Part shown: positions 4,954-5,088 of the stretch, one piece after another
Position numbering within the stretch: position 1 is the first letter of the stretch
How the letters are laid out: each line of letters opens with the position of its first letter
Assembly: GCA_900762945.1 (NCBI GenBank)
Contig: CAAFIN010000111.1
Coordinates: 1-5,088, forward strand
Length of the DNA: 5,088 nucleotides
Direction: 5' to 3'
Source: Clostridia bacterium
GTDB lineage: Bacteria; Bacillota; Clostridia; Christensenellales; Pumilibacteraceae
Program-made: the position numbers and the translations under genes
Notes under the pieces: generated by a model
The model's input: only the letters and a program-made list of their open reading frames with translations
What the model was told of the DNA's origin: nothing
Database searches by the model: none

Positions 4954-4994
4954 AAAAATTAAACCGAACTACAAAGATGTAGTTCGGTTTAATT
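4954..4994 (-). terminator. intrinsic terminator of tRNA-Leu
   Basis: The inverted repeat AATTAAACCGAACTACA (4957-4973), AAGA loop, and complement (4978-4994) forms a perfect 17-bp stem. On the minus strand it starts at the last A of the tRNA CCA and continues into five Ts (4958-4954 region). The U-tract is partly inside the stem. It is the twin of the hairpin at 4709-4746, sharing ACCGA and the A-rich ends. Confidence 0.9.
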
Positions 4995-5075
4995 GGTGCG
5001 GAGGATGGGACTTGAACCCACACGATCACTCACTAGCTCCTGAAACTAGCGCGTCTGCCATTCCGCCACCTCCGC
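4994..5075 (-). tRNA. tRNA-Leu (anticodon CAG)
   Basis: This complete class II tRNA gene of 82 nt is read on the minus strand. Acceptor strands GCGGAGG (5075-5069) and CCTCCGC (5004-4998) pair fully, followed by discriminator A and encoded CCA (4996-4994). The D-stem is GCG/CGC. The anticodon stem is CTAGT/GCTAG with loop TTCAGGA, so the anticodon CAG (5042-5040) reads CUG codons. An 11-nt variable region with a short stem precedes the T-arm GTGGG-TTCAAGT-CCCAT. It is followed directly by its own terminator hairpin. The 13 bases upstream (5076-5088) are too few to show its promoter. Confidence 0.97.
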
Positions 5076-5088
5076 AAGGCACCGTAAT

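Overview
The window looks like a piece of an uncultured Clostridia-type (Bacillota) chromosome. This is inferred from GGAGG ribosome-binding sites, consensus sigma-A promoter elements, intrinsic terminators with U-tracts, a CCA-encoding tRNA gene, GC-rich genes with AT-rich spacers, and a glycerol-3-phosphate oxidation gene trio typical of anaerobic Firmicutes and Thermotogae. No finer taxonomic claim can be supported from the sequence alone.

Positions 1-3468 hold one plus-strand transcription unit. A near-consensus promoter (33-61) is followed by a leader of about 100 nt that ends in a strong intrinsic terminator (122-168), placed before the first gene. Three tightly packed genes follow: a GlpA-like FAD oxidoreductase with a C-terminal [2Fe-2S] BFD-like domain (236-1687), an FAD/NAD(P)-binding oxidoreductase (1689-2948) and a small Cys-rich DUF1667 protein (2951-3307). 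A 127-nt untranslated tail ends in an intrinsic terminator (3435-3468). The three proteins probably form an anaerobic complex that oxidises glycerol 3-phosphate to dihydroxyacetone phosphate and passes electrons through flavin and Fe-S centres. The leader terminator suggests control by antitermination, as known for the GlpP-regulated glpD leader of Bacillus.

On the minus strand, convergent with the operon, lies a short glutamate racemase gene (murI, 4232-3522), which supplies D-glutamate for peptidoglycan. Its start has no Shine-Dalgarno sequence and directly follows a TATAAT hexamer.

Positions 4233-4993 contain no believable protein gene but much structure. There is a 9-bp hairpin upstream of murI, and several degenerate members of a short intergenic repeat (including CGTCATTCAGAG in both orientations). 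Next come a 17-bp terminator hairpin joined to a tRNA-Pro-like 3' end (minus strand) and a 76-bp-period tandem duplication. Each copy of that duplication carries two small hairpins, with loops ATA and ACC. The arms of these hairpins differ between the copies, yet every difference is compensated so that pairing is kept. An isolated tRNA T-arm-like hairpin and a second 17-bp terminator follow. The window closes with an intact tRNA-Leu(CAG) on the minus strand (5075-4994), which uses that second terminator. The hairpin tandem enclosed by tRNA fragments is the most unusual part of the window.
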